A stretch of 5,068 nt of DNA from Bacilli bacterium (lineage in GTDB: Bacteria; Bacillota_I; Bacilli_A; RF39; UBA660). Where the stretch lies: NCBI GenBank assembly GCA_016297695.1, contig JAEDGC010000088.1, positions 1 through 5,068 of the forward strand, written 5' to 3'. Positions 1-4,667 of the stretch are shown one piece after another (positions within the stretch are counted from its first letter, which is position 1; the number at the start of each line of letters is the position of its first letter). The notes under the pieces are model-generated. The model did no database searches. It had not been told where the DNA came from and saw nothing but the letters and a program-made list of their open reading frames with translations. The translations under genes and the position numbers were made by a program.

Positions 1-165
1 ACAATTATTGAAGTTGCAATAGCTGAAATAGAATTTGATTGTATTACTGATTTTGAGTTTGAATTGTATAGCTGGTTAAAAACATATTATGGATTTGGCA
101 CTCCTAAAATTGAAACTGGCACAAGTATAGATTTTGATAGAATAATGGAGGAAAAATATGAGTAA
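1..165 (+). CDS. 3' end of an unidentified gene (partial, 54 residues visible)
   Basis: Frame 1 is open from the first base of the window to a TAA at 163-165, so this is the C-terminal 54 residues of a longer protein whose start lies outside. The tail is acidic and aromatic, with a Tyr-Ser-Trp-Leu-Lys-Thr-Tyr-Tyr stretch in the middle, and it ends Glu-Glu-Lys-Tyr-Glu. The only in-frame ATG is at 145, far too late to be the start. The last 8 bases overlap the start of the next gene (ATGAGTAA), and the GGAGG serving that gene lies inside this coding sequence, so the two are probably co-transcribed and translationally coupled. I do not recognise a family. The alternative, a chance open stretch, is unlikely given the tight overlap and similar codon use. 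Confidence 0.75.
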   Translation, partial: TIIEVAIAEIEFDCITDFEFELYSWLKTYYGFGTPKIETGTSIDFDRIMEEKYE

Positions 166-667
166 TATATTTGATAATATATATAGAAAAATTAACTTAA
201 ATGATATGGAGATAGATTTAAGAGATTATCGTATTAAATCTATCTCAGTATTAAGTGATACTGATACATATTATATTAATGATTTTATAGGAAGAACGGT
301 ATCTTATAACCATAGGGTAATAATAGGAAATGATTATTTTAAATTTGAAATATTACATTATGAAAATAGAAATGATAAAGAAATATTATATCTATTTGAT
401 ATATTTAAACAATTATCAGATTTAGAGGAAGACTATCAGAATTATAAAAGACAACAAGATTTAATAAAAAAGAAATATCTTGGAACATTGTATACAAGTG
501 ATAGTGAATATATAATGTTAAGTGATAAAAAAGTTAAAATACGCAGTGATATAGGAATAATATTAAAACATTTAGAAGAAGAATTTGATATAGATATAGA
601 TTTTGAATTTAATGCTATAGACTGTACTTTTAGAAAAATCAAAATTGGGTTACAAAAAAGTCATTGA
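158..667 (+). CDS. Unidentified 169-aa protein, second gene of an upstream operon
   Basis: The ATG at 158 is preceded by GGAGG at 147-151 with a 6-base gap, which fixes the start. The protein is rich in Ile, Asp, Tyr and Lys, with no signal peptide, membrane segment or cysteine cluster. Residues about 86-107 form a charged, Gln/Lys-rich helix that may be a short coiled coil. The surrounding parts look like alternating beta strands, and the end is basic. I recognise no family or catalytic motif. It overlaps the upstream partial gene by 8 bases, so it belongs to that operon and has no promoter of its own. Its 3' end differs from the genes after it: no hairpin follows, and the TGA stop lies inside the -35 box of the next promoter. 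A 66-codon open frame on the opposite strand is only a shadow of this gene. Confidence 0.85.
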   Translation: MSNIFDNIYRKINLNDMEIDLRDYRIKSISVLSDTDTYYINDFIGRTVSYNHRVIIGNDYFKFEILHYENRNDKEILYLFDIFKQLSDLEEDYQNYKRQQDLIKKKYLGTLYTSDSEYIMLSDKKVKIRSDIGIILKHLEEEFDIDIDFEFNAIDCTFRKIKIGLQKSH

Positions 668-692
668 CATTTAAATAAATATAATATATAAT
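664..692 (+). promoter_or_regulatory. SigA-type promoter for the 724 gene
   Basis: TTGACA (664-669) and TATAAT (687-692) are both perfect and separated by exactly 17 bases. Transcription should start near 697-700, inside AGTATAA, leaving a leader of about 25 bases. The -35 box includes the TGA stop (665-667) of the upstream gene, so the promoter begins inside coding sequence and no terminator lies ahead of it. Confidence 0.9.
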
Positions 693-723
693 ATAAGTAT
701 AATATAAAAAGGGAGATGATAGT

Positions 724-1188
724 ATGAATGAATTTAAAATTGGAGATAAGGTAAGATTAAGAGATGATTTAGAAGTAGGAGAAGTATATGGAGGAGTGAC
801 TTTTTTAAGTGGTATGAAAGAATTACAAGGAAAAGAATTGACAATAGATTATATAGATAAAGATGGTGACTATACATTTGAAGAAGGCAACTATTACTGT
901 TCAGAAGAAATGCTAGAAAAAGTTTTTAGTGATGGTGATTTGCTAGAGTTTGCTCTTGGTAAACTTAATATAGCTAAAGAGGAATTAGAAAAAGAGTTAA
1001 GAGAAGAATATGAAAAAAATAAAATAGATAAACAAGTAGTAGAACATATGAAAAAACGTTATAATGATTTAGAAAGCCATTGTAGTAAGACAGAGTGTAG
1101 TACTTGTGATGTTTATAAATTTAAAAAACGCAATGGAATAGGTGCTGGAAATTGTATATTAGTATATGAATATCTATTTAATAAATAG
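724..1188 (+). CDS. SH3/KOW-like phage protein with C-terminal Cys cluster, copy 1 (154 aa)
   Basis: The start ATG at 724 follows GGGAG (711-715) with 8 bases between. Residues 1-68 begin FKIGDKVRLRDDL, then a Tyr-Gly-Gly and Gly-Met-Lys-Glu-Leu stretch, a Gly-Lys-Glu-Leu-Thr-Ile strand and CSEEML. This resembles, from memory, the small SH3/KOW-like (Mib/Herc2-type) beta-barrel proteins common in phages and Clostridia. Residues about 70-118 are a charged helix. The C-terminus has C120-x4-C125-x2-C128 and C144, a possible metal-binding cluster. The function is unknown; binding to nucleic acid or protein is an inference from the fold alone. It has its own promoter. Its TAG stop abuts a hairpin whose 5' arm starts at the last base of the stop codon. 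A close paralogue follows immediately. Confidence 0.9.
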   Translation: MNEFKIGDKVRLRDDLEVGEVYGGVTFLSGMKELQGKELTIDYIDKDGDYTFEEGNYYCSEEMLEKVFSDGDLLEFALGKLNIAKEELEKELREEYEKNKIDKQVVEHMKKRYNDLESHCSKTECSTCDVYKFKKRNGIGAGNCILVYEYLFNK

Positions 1189-1213
1189 GGAGAATTTTCT
1201 CCCAGTATTTTTT
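1188..1213 (+). terminator. Intrinsic terminator-like hairpin after the 724 gene
   Basis: GGGAGAA (1188-1194) pairs with TTCTCCC (1197-1203), or as a 6-bp stem with a 4-base loop, then AGTA and six T (1208-1213). The first G of the stem is the last base of the TAG stop. The -35 box of the next promoter starts only 9 bases after the T-run. Confidence 0.75.
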
Positions 1214-1221
1214 AAAATTAC

Positions 1222-1250
1222 TTGACATTATATAAATAATAATATATAAT
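1222..1250 (+). promoter_or_regulatory. SigA-type promoter for the 1283 gene
   Basis: TTGACA (1222-1227), 17 bases, TATAAT (1245-1250). The -10 runs into TTATAAGTATAAT, an imperfect dyad across the expected start near 1257, and the leader is about 26 bases. The spacer closely resembles that of the 1786 promoter. Confidence 0.92.
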
Positions 1251-1282
1251 TATAAGTATAATATAAAAAGGAGTTGGTAAAT

Positions 1283-1756
1283 ATGGGTAAATTTCAAATT
1301 GGAGATAGAGTAAAATTAAGAGACAATTTAGAGGTAAGAAGACATTATGGTAAATTAGAATTTTTAAGTGGTATGAGGAATTTAGAGGGAAAAGAGTTGA
1401 CAATAGATTTTATATCCGAAGAAGGTAATTATGGATTTGAAGAAAGTGGTTATGTATGCTCAGAAGAGATGTTAAAAAAGGTTTTTAATGATAGTGATTT
1501 ACTAGAGTTTGCACTTGATAAACTACTTTATATGACTAAAGAAGAGTTAATAGAAAGATATAAGGAAAATAAAATAGATAAACAAGATTTAGAAGATATG
1601 ATAAAACGTTGCAAAGATTTTGAAAATTATTGTAATTATAGATGTTGTGATACTTGTGATGTTTATAAATTTAAAAAACGTAACAATATGAAAGAATTAG
1701 GCACTAGAAATTGTATGTTAATATATGAATATCTATTTAAAAAAGAGGGAGAATAA
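1283..1756 (+). CDS. SH3/KOW-like phage protein with C-terminal Cys cluster, copy 2 (157 aa)
   Basis: I start at ATG 1283, not the TTG at 1274. GGAG at 1270-1273 lies 9 bases before this ATG, the TTG would directly abut it, and the ATG aligns with residue 1 of the paralogue just upstream. Residues 1-68 repeat the FQIGDRVKLRDNL and CSEEML signature, with 44 of the first 70 positions identical to copy 1. The Cys pattern is kept as C117-x4-C122-x2-C125 and C144, with an extra C121. The central helix is shorter and diverged, and three residues (GlyGluGlu-like acidic tail, ending E-G-E) are added at the C-terminus, where the hairpin's 5' arm overlaps the coding sequence. The function is unknown. 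Retention of both copies with separate promoters suggests either dosage or divergence in target, which is inference. Confidence 0.9.
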   Translation: MGKFQIGDRVKLRDNLEVRRHYGKLEFLSGMRNLEGKELTIDFISEEGNYGFEESGYVCSEEMLKKVFNDSDLLEFALDKLLYMTKEELIERYKENKIDKQDLEDMIKRCKDFENYCNYRCCDTCDVYKFKKRNNMKELGTRNCMLIYEYLFKKEGE

Positions 1757-1777
1757 AAAATTCTCCCAGTAATTTTT
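1747..1777 (+). terminator. Stop-codon hairpin and T-run after the 1283 gene
   Basis: GGGAGAAT (1747-1754) pairs with ATTCTCCC (1760-1767) around a 5-base A loop, followed by AGTAA and five T (1773-1777). The 5' arm encodes the last residues (Gly-Glu), and its final T is the first base of the TAA stop. Confidence 0.75.
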
Positions 1778-1785
1778 AAAATTAC

Positions 1786-1814
1786 TTGACTTTTCATAAA
1801 TAATCATATATAAT
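1786..1814 (+). promoter_or_regulatory. SigA-type promoter for the membrane-protein pair
   Basis: TTGACT (1786-1791; one mismatch to TTGACA), 17 bases, TATAAT (1809-1814). It continues into TTATAGTATAA, so transcription should start near 1818-1821, about 26 bases before the ATG at 1847. Confidence 0.9.
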
Positions 1815-1846
1815 TATAGTATAAAATATAGATAGGAGGAATACAG

Positions 1847-1972
1847 ATGAAGATATTTAATATAATACTTGCAATTATTACATTTATAGGAGGTTTTCTC
1901 TCTTTTGAAGACGAAGATTACTTTATGGCAGTAATGATGTTTATATGCAGTATAGGTTTATTATTTACTTAG
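1847..1972 (+). CDS. 41-aa protein with two membrane segments
   Basis: ATG 1847 is preceded by AGGAGG (1834-1839) with a 7-base gap, one of the best ribosome sites in the window. The frame runs to TAG 1970-1972. It is first in line behind a strong promoter, which is the main reason to accept so short a gene. Residues 3-20 are hydrophobic (KIFNIILAIITFIGGFLSF region), residues 21-24 are Glu-Asp-Glu-Asp, and residues 26-41 are hydrophobic again. This is a helical hairpin, with the acidic turn probably outside and both ends inside. No family is recognised. The next gene starts 8 bases after the stop, and its ribosome site overlaps the TAG, so the two are probably translationally coupled. A role in changing the host envelope or blocking superinfection would fit phage precedent such as T4 Imm, but that is a guess. 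Confidence 0.75.
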   Translation: MKIFNIILAIITFIGGFLSFEDEDYFMAVMMFICSIGLLFT

Positions 1973-1980
1973 GAAGGATT

Positions 1981-2193
1981 ATGATGTTATTAATAAAAAT
2001 TATACTTGATTTGTCATTGGTGATTGTATTATCACTTTTATTTGTAAATTTTATAAATTGGTTATATAGCATTATGGATAAAAAACTAATAGAAAAGGCT
2101 AAAAAGGATTTAAATTTTTTAACAGAAGAGGATATTAAGATATTACAAGAAGGTCTTGATTTAGAAGAAATAGCAAAGAAATTAGAGGAATGA
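1981..2193 (+). CDS. 70-aa single-pass membrane protein with acidic helical tail
   Basis: I place the start at ATG 1981 (or 1984), because AGGAAGG at 1971-1977 lies just upstream. An in-frame ATG at 1945 has no ribosome site and lies inside the preceding gene. Residues 3-30 are strongly hydrophobic (LLIKIILDLSLVIVLSLLF onwards), forming one transmembrane helix. Residues about 32-70 are a charged, probably helical cytoplasmic tail containing LTEEDIKILQEGLDLEEIA and ending Leu-Glu-Glu. There is no recognised family. It shares a promoter with the 41-aa gene and may form a complex with it. The terminal GAG GAA codons and the TGA stop are part of the following hairpin. Confidence 0.8.
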   Translation: MMLLIKIILDLSLVIVLSLLFVNFINWLYSIMDKKLIEKAKKDLNFLTEEDIKILQEGLDLEEIAKKLEE

Positions 2194-2211
2194 AAATTCC
2201 TCAGAAATTTT
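2185..2211 (+). terminator. Stop-codon hairpin with GAAA tetraloop after the 1981 gene
   Basis: GAGGAAT (2185-2191) pairs with ATTCCTC (2196-2202). The loop is GAAA (2192-2195), a GNRA-type tetraloop, and the TGA stop (2191-2193) spans the end of the stem and the loop. AGAAA and only four T follow (2208-2211), so termination may be weak. Confidence 0.65.
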
Positions 2212-2222
2212 CAAAATAATAG

Positions 2223-2251
2223 TTGACTTTAGATTAATAAGATGATATAAT
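2223..2251 (+). promoter_or_regulatory. SigA-type promoter with extended -10 for the 2315 gene
   Basis: TTGACT (2223-2228), 17 bases, TATAAT (2246-2251), with TGA directly before the -10 (a TGn extension at 2243-2245). TTATAGTATAA follows over the expected start. The leader is about 57 bases, twice the length of the others. Confidence 0.92.
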
Positions 2252-2314
2252 TATAGTATAAATAAGAAATAAAAAAAATATGGTTGAAGAACCTTAAACT
2301 TATAGGAGGTATAT

Positions 2315-2965
2315 ATGATAAAAATAGAAGGTATGAGATTATTTTCAAACAGATTTCCTTTTACTTGGGATGAAAAAGAATTAGAAGTAGTATTTGAATT
2401 AGGTGGAGACATAGATACTTGGGATAAATCATTTACTGTAAGATTTGATAAAGATGGTAATATAACTGATTGTAGCAGTTTAACAAGTTCTAGAAATACA
2501 ATGATTTATTATATAGAAATGGGTAAGGTATTAGAAAAAATAAAACAATTTGTAGATGTATATGGTAAAGAAATGTTTACTAAACTTAAAGAAAATGAAG
2601 AATCAATGGATAAAACAAAAGAAGAAATATTAAAAGTAATAGAATATACAGAAGAGAAAATAAAAGAAGAAACTGGTTATCATTTTTTAATAGAGGAAGA
2701 AAAGGATTTATTTAATAAAAGTTGTGAGTTAAAAAAGAAAAGAAGACGTTTAAGAAAAGAAGAAAAGATAGAAGAAATAACAAAAGAAATAGAAGAGATA
2801 GAAAATAAGTTAGAAAACGTAAGATTGGAAATAGAAAAGATAAAAATTCAAATAGAAGAATATAATAAAGAAAGTAAAAGAGCAGTAGAAGAGATTAATA
2901 AAAAGAATGATGATTTAATAAATAATATGTTTAAAAATTATATGTTAAAATTAGAGGAAGTATAA
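2315..2965 (+). CDS. 216-aa protein: small N-terminal domain plus long coiled coil
   Basis: ATG 2315 follows AGGAGG (2304-2309) with 5 bases between, an excellent site. Residues 1-65 look like a small beta-rich domain with two Trp-Asp pairs (TWDEKE and DTWDKSF) and an FDKDGNI turn. From about residue 70 to 205 the protein is almost pure charged helix, Lys/Glu/Ile rich, with a basic patch KKKRRRLRKEE at 140-150. This is a coiled coil likely to dimerise. There is no signal peptide and no nuclease or ATPase motif. Function is unknown; a structural or scaffold role, or sequestering a host protein, is possible but unsupported. Its C-terminal GAG GAA G (Leu-Glu-Glu-Val) forms the 5' arm of the following hairpin. 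With no promoter after it, it is likely co-transcribed with the 84-aa gene. Confidence 0.88.
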   Translation: MIKIEGMRLFSNRFPFTWDEKELEVVFELGGDIDTWDKSFTVRFDKDGNITDCSSLTSSRNTMIYYIEMGKVLEKIKQFVDVYGKEMFTKLKENEESMDKTKEEILKVIEYTEEKIKEETGYHFLIEEEKDLFNKSCELKKKRRRLRKEEKIEEITKEIEEIENKLENVRLEIEKIKIQIEEYNKESKRAVEEINKKNDDLINNMFKNYMLKLEEV

Positions 2966-2973
2966 TCTTCCTC
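2954..2973 (+). other. Stop-codon hairpin without U-tract or following promoter
   Basis: GAGGAAG (2954-2960) pairs with CTTCCTC (2967-2973) around TATAAT, and the TAA stop is in the loop. It has the same position and flanking AG as the other stop-codon hairpins, but AGTAGGCAAC follows instead of a T-run, so it should not terminate efficiently. It may instead stabilise the upstream message or tune readthrough into the 3011 gene. Confidence 0.7.
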
Positions 2974-3010
2974 AGTAGGCAACAAATAAAAATATTAAGG
3001 AGATGGTAAT

Positions 3011-3265
3011 ATGGAACATTTAATGGATTTTGTAGAGGTAAATAATAAGTGGTATTATGTAAGTACAAATTTTACTTTTGATAATGGATTAGAAACTATG
3101 ATATTCCCAGCAAATGAAGAAAATGAGGTTACTGGTTGGTTTGAATTATATCAAGAATTACATGATAGTATAGATGAAGCAGTTGAAAGACATGAATATA
3201 TTAAAACACACATAGAAGAATGTATAAAAAATTATGAAGGGTTTAAGTCTAGACTAAATCTTTAA
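3011..3265 (+). CDS. 84-aa phage-type protein of unknown function
   Basis: ATG 3011 has AAGGAG at 2997-3002 with an 8-base gap, which favours it over the in-frame ATG at 3023. The first half is probably beta-rich (Val-Asn-Asn-Lys-Trp-Tyr-Tyr-Val-Ser-Thr), followed by ETMIFPANEENEVTGWFELY. The second half is an acidic helix with HDSIDEAVERHEYI. From memory, the combination YYVST, ETMIFP, W-x-ELY and DEA-x-x-x-H matches a small family found in many Firmicutes phages and hosts with no known function; I cannot confirm this without a search. It lacks a promoter of its own and lies 45 bases after the 2315 gene, so it depends on readthrough. Its stop is followed by one of the strongest terminators in the window. 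Confidence 0.85.
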   Translation: MEHLMDFVEVNNKWYYVSTNFTFDNGLETMIFPANEENEVTGWFELYQELHDSIDEAVERHEYIKTHIEECIKNYEGFKSRLNL

Positions 3266-3293
3266 GAGAGAACAAATTTCTCTCAGTTTTTTT
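3266..3293 (+). terminator. Strong intrinsic terminator after the 3011 gene
   Basis: GAGAGAA (3266-3272) pairs with TTCTCTC (3278-3284) with a 5-base loop, then AG and seven T (3287-3293). It begins immediately after the TAA stop, and of all the hairpins in the window it has the longest T-run and the shortest offset. Confidence 0.85.
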
Positions 3294-3303
3294 AAAATAA
3301 TAG

Positions 3304-3332
3304 TTGACATTATATAGATAAACATATATAAT
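3304..3332 (+). promoter_or_regulatory. SigA-type promoter for the SprT-like gene
   Basis: TTGACA (3304-3309), 17 bases, TATAAT (3327-3332), running into TTATAGTATAA. Transcription should begin near 3339, giving a leader of about 32 bases. Its upstream flank (AAAATAATAG) matches the 2223 and 3985 promoters, while its spacer resembles the 1222 promoter. Confidence 0.92.
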
Positions 3333-3370
3333 TATAGTATAAAGATAAATAAATAAAGGGGGATTTATAT

Positions 3371-3955
3371 ATGAGAAAAATAAATAAAGAGGAAGCTGAA
3401 AAAAGAATAAGAGGATTTATGAATCAAGAGATTGATAAATTTAATAAAAAATATAATGAAAATATTAAACATGTAGATTTTCCAATATTATTTAATCGTA
3501 GACATAATAATAGAGGATATTATAGATTTATAAGAAGAGAATACACTCCAATGGAATTTGGATTTAGCTTATATGTATTAGAAAATAATGAAGAGGATAA
3601 GATAGAAAATACGATATTACATGAATTAGCACACTATATAGCTACTGAAATATATCAAGATAATTGTCAACATGATGTAAGATGGGAAGGTATTTGTGAA
3701 AAATTAGAAATGAAAGATAAAAGTGCAAGATATGAAAGAACAATTGAGGAAACAAAACAAGACTATAGATATCATGTTATTTGTGAATGTAATCCTGAGC
3801 GACCTGTTGCAGTATATCATAGAATGAATAAAAATACTTTAGCAAAATTTAAACGTCATGCATATCGTTGTAACCATTGCAAAAATAATAATTTAATAGT
3901 ATTAGATACAAAAACTGGTGAAGTATTAGCTGGTGAGCCAGTAGAAGGAGTATAA
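3371..3955 (+). CDS. SprT-like zinc metallopeptidase with C-terminal zinc ribbon (194 aa)
   Basis: ATG 3371 follows an AAAGGGGGA ribosome site (3355-3363). Residues 84-88 are HELAH, the HExxH zinc site and catalytic Glu. H101 in QHDVRWEGI matches the third zinc ligand of the SprT/Spartan family, where a His followed three residues later by an aromatic position comes about 13-20 residues after HExxH. C138, C140, C167 and C170 (CEC, then YRCNHC) form the zinc ribbon typical of the C-terminus of bacterial SprT. Length fits SprT proteins (about 150-200). Spartan cleaves DNA-crosslinked proteins in eukaryotes, while bacterial and phage SprT substrates are poorly known. It has its own promoter, and the second putative metallopeptidase follows. 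It is presumably cytoplasmic, as no signal peptide is visible. The family call is strong; the substrate is unknown. Confidence 0.9.
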   Translation: MRKINKEEAEKRIRGFMNQEIDKFNKKYNENIKHVDFPILFNRRHNNRGYYRFIRREYTPMEFGFSLYVLENNEEDKIENTILHELAHYIATEIYQDNCQHDVRWEGICEKLEMKDKSARYERTIEETKQDYRYHVICECNPERPVAVYHRMNKNTLAKFKRHAYRCNHCKNNNLIVLDTKTGEVLAGEPVEGV

Positions 3956-3973
3956 AAACTCCTTCAGTAATTT
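3944..3973 (+). terminator. Stop-codon hairpin after the SprT-like gene
   Basis: GAAGGAG (3944-3950) pairs with CTCCTTC (3959-3965) around an 8-base loop containing the TAA stop. The T-run after AGTAA is only three bases (3971-3973), so it is weak as a terminator. The 5' arm encodes the Glu-Gly of the C-terminal Val-Glu-Gly-Val. Confidence 0.6.
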
Positions 3974-3984
3974 CAAAATAATAG

Positions 3985-4013
3985 TTGACATTAGATTAGT
4001 AAGATGATATAAT
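3985..4013 (+). promoter_or_regulatory. SigA-type promoter with extended -10 for the 4051 gene
   Basis: TTGACA (3985-3990), 17 bases, TATAAT (4008-4013), with a TGA extension (4005-4007). ATAAGTATAAT follows, and the leader is about 31 bases. The spacer differs from that of the 2223 promoter at a single base. Confidence 0.93.
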
Positions 4014-4050
4014 ATAAGTATAATAAATAAAAAAATGGGAGGTTAGTAAT

Positions 4051-4650
4051 ATGAAAAAATATCAATTAAATAGAGGAGTAATTAAAGGTATATTAGATTT
4101 ATGTGATGATGAAGGTGTGTTTAAAAAAGATTTTCTAGGAAACTTACAAATAGGATTTACTGAATTATATGGTGATAATATATTCTCAATACATAGTGAC
4201 ATATCAAGATACTCATTTTTTACACAAGCTGAATTTGATATATGTTATGCTGAAAATTATTTTATAGACGAGTCAGAAGAGAAAATGTTTAAAGCATTAA
4301 AAGGATTACATGATTTTGATATATATAAAATGGCTAATGATTATGGGGTAGATGTTGAAATATTAGGAATAATGTTCAGTTTTCTTCACGAGGTAGGTCA
4401 CGCATTCGAATATTTAACAATGATTCATGATGGTAAGAGTTTAAATGAATTATCAGAACGAACAAAACCTTTATATGATGAAGTTGATAAATTAGAGAAA
4501 AAGGGTATGGATGGAAGTGTATTATATAGGACTATTACTCAAGAGCGACATGCTGATATATTTGCATTAACATTTATGGTAAATAATATACATGAATTGA
4601 TTGATATAGTTCAAAGTAATGTTGAAGTTGTAGGATTAGAGGAAGCATAA
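4051..4650 (+). CDS. Putative gluzincin-type zinc metallopeptidase (HEVGH, ExxADxFA), 199 aa
   Basis: ATG 4051 follows GGGAGG (4037-4042) with an 8-base gap. Residues 113-117 are HEVGH (HExxH: two zinc His and the catalytic Glu). Forty-eight residues later, E165-R-H-A168-D169-I-F171-A172 matches the E-x-x-A-[DN]-x-F-A motif, whose Glu is the third ligand in gluzincins such as ImmA/IrrE and several phage peptidases. The gap between motifs is longer than in typical ImmA/IrrE, and no helix-turn-helix is present, so exact family membership is uncertain. There is no signal peptide or membrane helix, so it is presumably cytoplasmic. Residues 1-110 are a mixed N-terminal domain I do not recognise. 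It differs from the SprT-like protein just upstream in motif layout and lacks a zinc ribbon, so they are not duplicates. An alternative is a catalytically idle zinc-binding scaffold. Confidence 0.75.
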   Translation: MKKYQLNRGVIKGILDLCDDEGVFKKDFLGNLQIGFTELYGDNIFSIHSDISRYSFFTQAEFDICYAENYFIDESEEKMFKALKGLHDFDIYKMANDYGVDVEILGIMFSFLHEVGHAFEYLTMIHDGKSLNELSERTKPLYDEVDKLEKKGMDGSVLYRTITQERHADIFALTFMVNNIHELIDIVQSNVEVVGLEEA

Positions 4651-4667
4651 AACTTCCTCAGAAATTT
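4639..4667 (+). terminator. Stop-codon hairpin after the 4051 gene
   Basis: GAGGAAG (4639-4645) pairs with CTTCCTC (4653-4659) around a 7-base loop with the TAA stop. AGAAA and three T follow (4665-4667), so termination is doubtful. The arms equal those at 2954-2973, although the genes before them are unrelated. Confidence 0.6.

Larger units (their letters stand above)
664..1785 (+). repeat. Tandem duplication of a promoter-gene-hairpin unit
   Basis: Two adjacent units, about 664-1221 and 1222-1785 (558 and 564 bases), each contain a promoter, a paralogous gene and, straddling or next to the stop codon, a GGGAGAA/TTCTCCC hairpin. Over the first 70 residues the two proteins are identical at 44 positions. 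A run of 30 bases is identical between 1101-1130 and 1651-1680. The middle of the proteins (about residues 80-115) has drifted most. The even unit length and shared flanks indicate duplication of the whole cassette rather than of the gene alone. Confidence 0.85.

Noticed and set aside
442..642. 66-codon open frame on the - strand
   Set aside because: It lies wholly inside the 158-667 gene, has no ribosome site or promoter on that strand, and its composition is what the complement of an AT-rich gene gives.
158..667. Alternative genetic code (TGA as Trp), suggested by the very low GC
   Set aside because: TGA is a natural stop at 665-667 and 2191-2193, and Trp is written TGG in several genes, so the standard code fits.
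698..703. Second TATAAT downstream of the -10 as a tandem promoter
   Set aside because: It has no -35 box at a usable distance. It is better seen as part of the conserved AGTATAA start region.
1274..1282. TTG start for the second paralogue
   Set aside because: It abuts the ribosome site directly, and the ATG at 1283 aligns with the paralogue's first residue.
1218..1403. 61-codon open frame on the - strand
   Set aside because: It covers the promoter and N-terminal coding region of the second paralogue and has no support. Its hydrophobic look comes from the complemented A-rich strand.
1945..1980. Upstream ATG extension of the 1981 gene
   Set aside because: No ribosome site precedes it, and it lies within the 41-aa gene. 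The AGGAAGG just before 1981 gives a better start.
2280..2297. Five-codon upstream open frame (MVEEP) in the 2315 leader
   Set aside because: It has no ribosome site, and such short frames are expected by chance.
2961..2966. TATAAT in the hairpin loop as a promoter for the 3011 gene
   Set aside because: At 16-18 bases upstream there is no sequence resembling TTGACA, and no TGn extension. All other promoters here have near-perfect -35 boxes.
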